Shown: one piece after another, positions 60,621 to 64,000 of the stretch | Layout: every line of letters starts with the position of its first letter | Position numbering within the stretch: position 1 is the first letter of the stretch | Source of the DNA: Pseudomonadota bacterium | Lineage (GTDB): Bacteria; Myxococcota_A; Polyangia; Polyangiales; Polyangiaceae | NCBI GenBank assembly: GCA_023402175.1 | Contig: JAEXCN010000223.1 | Coordinates: 35,528-99,527 of the forward strand | Reading direction: 5' to 3' | Length of the DNA stretch: 64,000 bases | The notes under the pieces: generated by a model | Seen by the model: only the letters and a program-made list of their open reading frames with translations | The model's database searches: none | Told to the model about the DNA's origin: nothing | Program-made: the position numbers and the translations under genes

Positions 60621-61472
60621 ATGCTCACGACGACGCTGCACGACGGATCGGTCCGCGTCGTCGACTACTGCTGCACCGCACGTCCGGGCGATCCCTCCGT
60701 CGTCGAGGTGCACCCGGGCTTTTCGATCTCCTACGTGCGTCGGGGAAGCTTCGGGTACAGGAGCCGCGGAGCATCCTTCGAGCTCGTCGCAGGCTCATTG
60801 CTCATCGGATGGCCGGGGGATGAATACGTCTGCTCGCACGAGCATCACGAAGGTGGCGACGAGTGTCTCTCGTTCGCGTTCTCGCCGGAGATCGTCGACG
60901 AGATCGGTGGCGGCCCCGAGACGTGGCGGATCGGCAGCGCCCCGCCGCTCCCGGAGCTGATGGTGCTGGGCGAGCTCGGGCAAGCTGCGACGGGGGGCTC
61001 GAGCGACGTTCGCCTCGACGAGGTCGGCTTCCTGTTGGCGGCTCGCTTCGTCGAGCTCGTTTCGGGACGCGAGCGGAGGCCGATCGAGGCCGGCGCGCGC
61101 GACCGCCGTCGTGCGGTCGAGGCGGCGCTGTGGCTCGACGAGCACTCGCACGAGGCGGTCGATCTCGAGAGGACCGCCGATGAAGTCGGCCTCAGCCCGT
61201 TCCACTTCCTTCGCCTGTTCACGAAGGTCGTCGGCGTGACCCCGCACCAATACGTCGTGCGCTCGCGGCTCCGCCACGCCGCGCGTCTTCTCGTGGCAGA
61301 CGACGAGAAGCCCATCACGGAGATCGCCTTCGATGTCGGCTTCGGCGATCTTTCGAACTTCGTCCGGACGTTCCGTCGCGCCGCCGGCGCTTCGCCGAGG
61401 GACTTCCGTCGAGCAGCGCGACGGGATCGCAAGTTCCGCCAAGAGTCGGCGCTCGGTCGCTCGTTAGGGTGA
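60621..61472 (+). CDS. AraC-family transcriptional regulator
   Basis: 283 aa from ATG 60621; the longer frame from 60051 is antisense to the phosphoesterase. The N-terminal ~150 residues are a cupin-like effector domain (YVRRGSFGYRSRGASFELVA, GSLLIGWPGDEYVCSHEHHE). Two helix-turn-helix motifs lie at about 180-270: VDLERTADEVGLSPFHFLRL and KPITEIAFDVGFGDLSNFVR, then the conserved end GASPRDFRR. It probably controls the VOC gene 41 bases downstream. Inducer unknown. Confidence 0.92.
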   Translation: MLTTTLHDGSVRVVDYCCTARPGDPSVVEVHPGFSISYVRRGSFGYRSRGASFELVAGSLLIGWPGDEYVCSHEHHEGGDECLSFAFSPEIVDEIGGGPETWRIGSAPPLPELMVLGELGQAATGGSSDVRLDEVGFLLAARFVELVSGRERRPIEAGARDRRRAVEAALWLDEHSHEAVDLERTADEVGLSPFHFLRLFTKVVGVTPHQYVVRSRLRHAARLLVADDEKPITEIAFDVGFGDLSNFVRTFRRAAGASPRDFRRAARRDRKFRQESALGRSLG

Positions 61473-61513
61473 CCTCCACATCGACTCCCGTTCGGGGAGC
61501 GAAGGAGGTCACC

Positions 61514-61879
61514 ATGTACGATCACATCGGGCTTGCGGTGAAGGACATCGCGCTCAGCGTTCGCTTCTACACGGCCGTGCTGGCGCCGCTCGGCTACGTC
61601 CTCTGCTCGAGCGACGAGACGAGCGCAGGTTTCGGTCCCAAGGACGCACCTGCCTTGTGGCTCTATGCCTCGAAGAACGAGCCTCGTCCGGCGGCGACCC
61701 ACGTCGCGTTCAGCGCGAGCACGCGAAAGGCCGTCGATCGCTTCCATGCTGCGGCGATCGAGGCTGGCGGTCGAGACAACGGGCCGGCCGGGGTCCGTGC
61801 CGACTACGCGCCGACGTATTACGCAGCGTTCGTCCTCGATCCGGACGGCAACAACGTCGAGGCCGTTTGCATGAAGTGA
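61514..61879 (+). CDS. VOC (glyoxalase/bleomycin-resistance-like) protein
   Basis: 121 aa from ATG 61514 with a near-perfect AAGGAGGT site. Motifs MYDHIGLAVKDIALSVRFYT and ATHVAFSASTRKAVDRFHAA, ending in AAFVLDPDGNNVEAVCMK, the VOC metal-site region (His5 near the N-terminus, Glu at NNVE). The family covers glyoxalases, dioxygenases and drug-binding proteins; the substrate cannot be read. Downstream of and probably co-transcribed with the AraC gene. Confidence 0.93.
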   Translation: MYDHIGLAVKDIALSVRFYTAVLAPLGYVLCSSDETSAGFGPKDAPALWLYASKNEPRPAATHVAFSASTRKAVDRFHAAAIEAGGRDNGPAGVRADYAPTYYAAFVLDPDGNNVEAVCMK

Positions 61880-61929
61880 CGACGGCCGGCAGCTCGCAGC
61901 GCGTGGCGCCGCCCGCTCATCGGACCTCG

Positions 61930-62115
61930 ACCGAATAGGGAGAGGTCGGGCGGCTGCCCGCGCCCGCGGGGAGGTTCGGGAAGTCGCTCGATACGGACGT
62001 CGAACCGGCGGCGATCGAAGCCCGAGCGCCACGCGGGATCGACGCGGCGGTCGAGCTCATCCAGGAGCTCCTCGCGCGCGGGGCATCCCGGGACCGCCTC
62101 GACCGAGATCGATGC
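61930..62115 (-). pseudogene. Possible relic of the module gene-1 family
   Basis: The minus strand reads ASISVEAVPGCPAREELLDE then LDRRVDPAWRSGFDRRRFDV, similar to the first domain of the barrel-like proteins (SAPAGCPSREEV). The frame has no barrel part and runs into DNA antisense to the VOC gene. It may be a fragment of a lost module or chance resemblance. The 477-base gap 61880-62356 has nothing else recognisable. Confidence 0.35.
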
Positions 62116-62356
62116 TGGCAGGTGGCAGGCGCGTCCGACGTTGCCGCTGCGGCCGGCCAGGAAAGAGCGCAGATGCGACGATTGAGACGATTGCGACGAA
62201 CAGAGCACCCCCATATCGGCCATGCCGCGAGGACCTGCACATCGTCGCCCAAAAGGCTACCACCGCGTCGCCGCCGTCCATCTTGCGAAGGGGCAGAACG
62301 CCGAATGACAATATCGACGTTCCCTGCGAAAAGGATCGGGACGAGAGGCAGAAGAA

Positions 62357-64000
62357 GTGCAGTCGCCCGAGATCAGGGACATCGACATCCAGACGCTGCT
62401 CGCCGCGGGCGCCCGCTTCGATCTTCGGGGCCTGCTCGGGCGCGGGGCGAACGGCGTCGTGTATCGCGTGCACGATCGGGAGACCGGTCGCGACCTCGCC
62501 CTGAAGACGCTGCTCTCGCCCGATGTCGAACAGGTCTTCCACCTGAAAGCGGAGTTCCGGTCGCTCGCGAAGATCACGCATCCGAACCTCGTGCAGCTCG
62601 ACGAGCTCATCGTTACGAACGATGCGTGCTTCTTCACGATGGAGCTCGTCGACGGTGCGACGCTCTCGGCATGGGCGCATGCGCTGCCGCCGGAGGAGCG
62701 GATCGCGCGCTTGAAGGACGTCGCGCTGCAGCTCGCGTCGGGGATCTCGGCGCTCCACGACGCCGGCAAGCTGCATCGCGACATCAAGCCGACGAACATC
62801 CTCGTCGCGAAGGACGAACGCGCCGTCCTCGTCGACTTCGGACTCTGCACCGAGCTCCGCCTCGTGGAGCGACGACGAAGCGCGCTCGTCGGGACGCTGA
62901 TGTACATGGCGCCCGAGCAGGCCTGGGGCAAGCCGCTCTCGCGCGCTGCGGACTGGTATGCGCTCGGCGCAGTGCTCTACGAGGCGATCGTCGGCCGTCG
63001 GCCGTTCGACGAAGAGGGCTCCCGCCTCCTGTTCGCGAAGGAGAAGGTGCCGCCGATCCCCGAAGGGATCTCCGAAGCCGCGCTACCTCTCCTCGACCTC
63101 GCGCGCGCGCTCATGGATCCGTTTCCGGACCGGCGTCCCCCGCCGGACGCGATCTTCGCGGCGCTCGGCGGCGGAGAGCCGAGCTCGAGACGGCACGATC
63201 CGGGCGCTGGCGCGCTCGGCGGGGCTCCGATCGCACCGACCAGTGGCGTTCGGCCGGCTGCGTTCGTGGGCCGCTTGGCCGAGAGCGCCGCGCTCGAAGC
63301 GGCTCTGGAAGACGTGGTCGAGGGCCGTCCGGCCGTCGTCCACGTCGAGGGCGCGTCCGGCATCGGCAAGTCGGAGCTCCTCGAACGCTTCATCGCAAAC
63401 GTCGAATCGCGTCCGGGCTCGATCGTCCTCCGCGGCAGGTGCCACCCGCAGGAGTCGGTCTCGTACAACGGTTTCGACGGGATCGTCGACGAGCTCAGCG
63501 ACTGGATGTCGAAGCTCGCGAGCTCGGAGCTCGCGGATGTGCTCCCGATCGACGCCGACGCGCTGCAGGCGATCTTCCCGATGTTCGGCCGCATCGCGGA
63601 GATCGCGCCCGAGCCGGAAGGATCGCGGACGGACGCTTACGAGCTCCGGCGTCGGTCGTTCCGCGCGCTTCGCGAGCTCTTCGCGAAGATGGCCGAGCGC
63701 TACACGGTCGTCATCGCGCTCGACGACGTCCAGTGGGGCGGTGCGGACACCGCGGCGCTCGTCGGTGACGTCTTCCGTCCGCCGTATTCGCCGCGCGTGC
63801 TCCTCCTTCTCGCGTACCGCAGCGAGGACGACGAGCGCTCGACGATGCTCTCCGAGCTTCGGAAGCGCGCGGGCATCCTCTTCGACTCGATCCACCGCAT
63901 CGCGCTCGGTCCGCTCGATCCCGTAGCGAGCTGCGAGCTCGCCGCGCAGCTCCTCGGTGGCGACGACCCTTCGACGAATCGCCTCGCGGAGCACATCGCG
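62357..64000 (+). CDS. Ser/Thr protein kinase fused to an AAA-type ATPase, 5' part
   Basis: The frame is open to the right edge (548 codons visible). GTG 62357 is the likely start, preceded by GAGAGGCAGAAGAA. Kinase domain about residues 15-265: Gly loop LLGRGANGVVYRV, Lys in LALKTL, HRDIKPTNIL, DFG and MAPEQ, all intact. After a linker comes a P-loop ATPase: VEGASGIGKSELLERF (Walker A, about residue 335) and VVIALDDVQWGG (Walker B, about residue 455). This is the layout of large myxobacterial signalling kinases with AAA and often TPR regions; the C-terminus is outside the window. Confidence 0.92.
   Translation, partial: MQSPEIRDIDIQTLLAAGARFDLRGLLGRGANGVVYRVHDRETGRDLALKTLLSPDVEQVFHLKAEFRSLAKITHPNLVQLDELIVTNDACFFTMELVDGATLSAWAHALPPEERIARLKDVALQLASGISALHDAGKLHRDIKPTNILVAKDERAVLVDFGLCTELRLVERRRSALVGTLMYMAPEQAWGKPLSRAADWYALGAVLYEAIVGRRPFDEEGSRLLFAKEKVPPIPEGISEAALPLLDLARALMDPFPDRRPPPDAIFAALGGGEPSSRRHDPGAGALGGAPIAPTSGVRPAAFVGRLAESAALEAALEDVVEGRPAVVHVEGASGIGKSELLERFIANVESRPGSIVLRGRCHPQESVSYNGFDGIVDELSDWMSKLASSELADVLPIDADALQAIFPMFGRIAEIAPEPEGSRTDAYELRRRSFRALRELFAKMAERYTVVIALDDVQWGGADTAALVGDVFRPPYSPRVLLLLAYRSEDDERSTMLSELRKRAGILFDSIHRIALGPLDPVASCELAAQLLGGDDPSTNRLAEHIA

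Noticed and set aside
60470..60628. Longer start of the metallophosphoesterase
   Set aside because: It would overlap the start of the divergent AraC gene and has no membrane or domain character.
62122..63768. 548-codon plus-strand frame
   Set aside because: Out of frame with the kinase-ATPase, which has all catalytic motifs; this frame is Arg-rich without domains.

Overview
The window is high-GC DNA packed with secreted lipoproteins: RCC1-repeat proteins, IgGFc-binding-like proteins, cysteine-rich NCGxCGxxC proteins and W/G/D-repeat propellers. It also has one MYXO-CTERM-like surface anchor and a Ser/Thr kinase fused to an ATPase. Together these point to a large-genome myxobacterium, most likely of the Polyangiales/Sorangiineae type. 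That assignment is an inference from gene content, because no rRNA or other marker gene is present.

The dominant structure is a head-to-tail array of one eight-gene module, all on the + strand. The gene order is (1) exported protein with a barrel-like C-terminus, (2) ECF-type sigma factor, (3) membrane protein with a periplasmic TPR-like tail, the likely anti-sigma partner, (4) cysteine-rich lipoprotein, (5) propeller lipoprotein 1, (6) propeller lipoprotein 2, (7) seven-bladed RCC1 lipoprotein, (8) IgGFc-binding-like lipoprotein. Complete modules lie at 9603-19115 (II), 19170-28705 (III), 29113-42264 (IV) and 46498-55643 (V). A partial module I enters from the left edge (2-4030) and is followed by two more RCC1 genes (4030-5304 and 5611-7698). 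Most gene junctions inside a module are ATGA or GTGA overlaps, so each module looks like one translationally coupled operon encoding a surface lipoprotein set plus its own regulator pair.

The array shows birth and death. Module IV was rearranged. A segment running from the sigma promoter to the cysteine-rich gene is present twice, around an insert carrying a lamin-tail surface protein and a nucleoside hydrolase. The left copy of the cysteine-rich gene is frameshifted and truncated, and the right copy has lost most of the sigma and anti-sigma genes. Relics sit at module boundaries: an RCC1 fragment (9378-9494), an IS66-like transposase fragment (28716-28965), and an IS21 IstA-like fragment next to a collapsed IgGFc gene (45840-46064). 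Module IV is extended by an extra cysteine-containing lipoprotein and an M1 aminopeptidase.

The edges of the array hold ordinary accessory genes. Two small convergent lipoproteins lie at 7858-9273. On the right are a YdeI/OmpD-associated protein, a globin divergent from an NsrR-like Rrf2 regulator with palindromes between them, a YWTD-like propeller lipoprotein, an SDR-fold protein without the usual catalytic Tyr/Lys, a metallophosphoesterase, an AraC regulator with a VOC protein, and the 5' part of a Ser/Thr kinase-ATPase cut by the window edge. I saw no tRNA, rRNA or CRISPR array.
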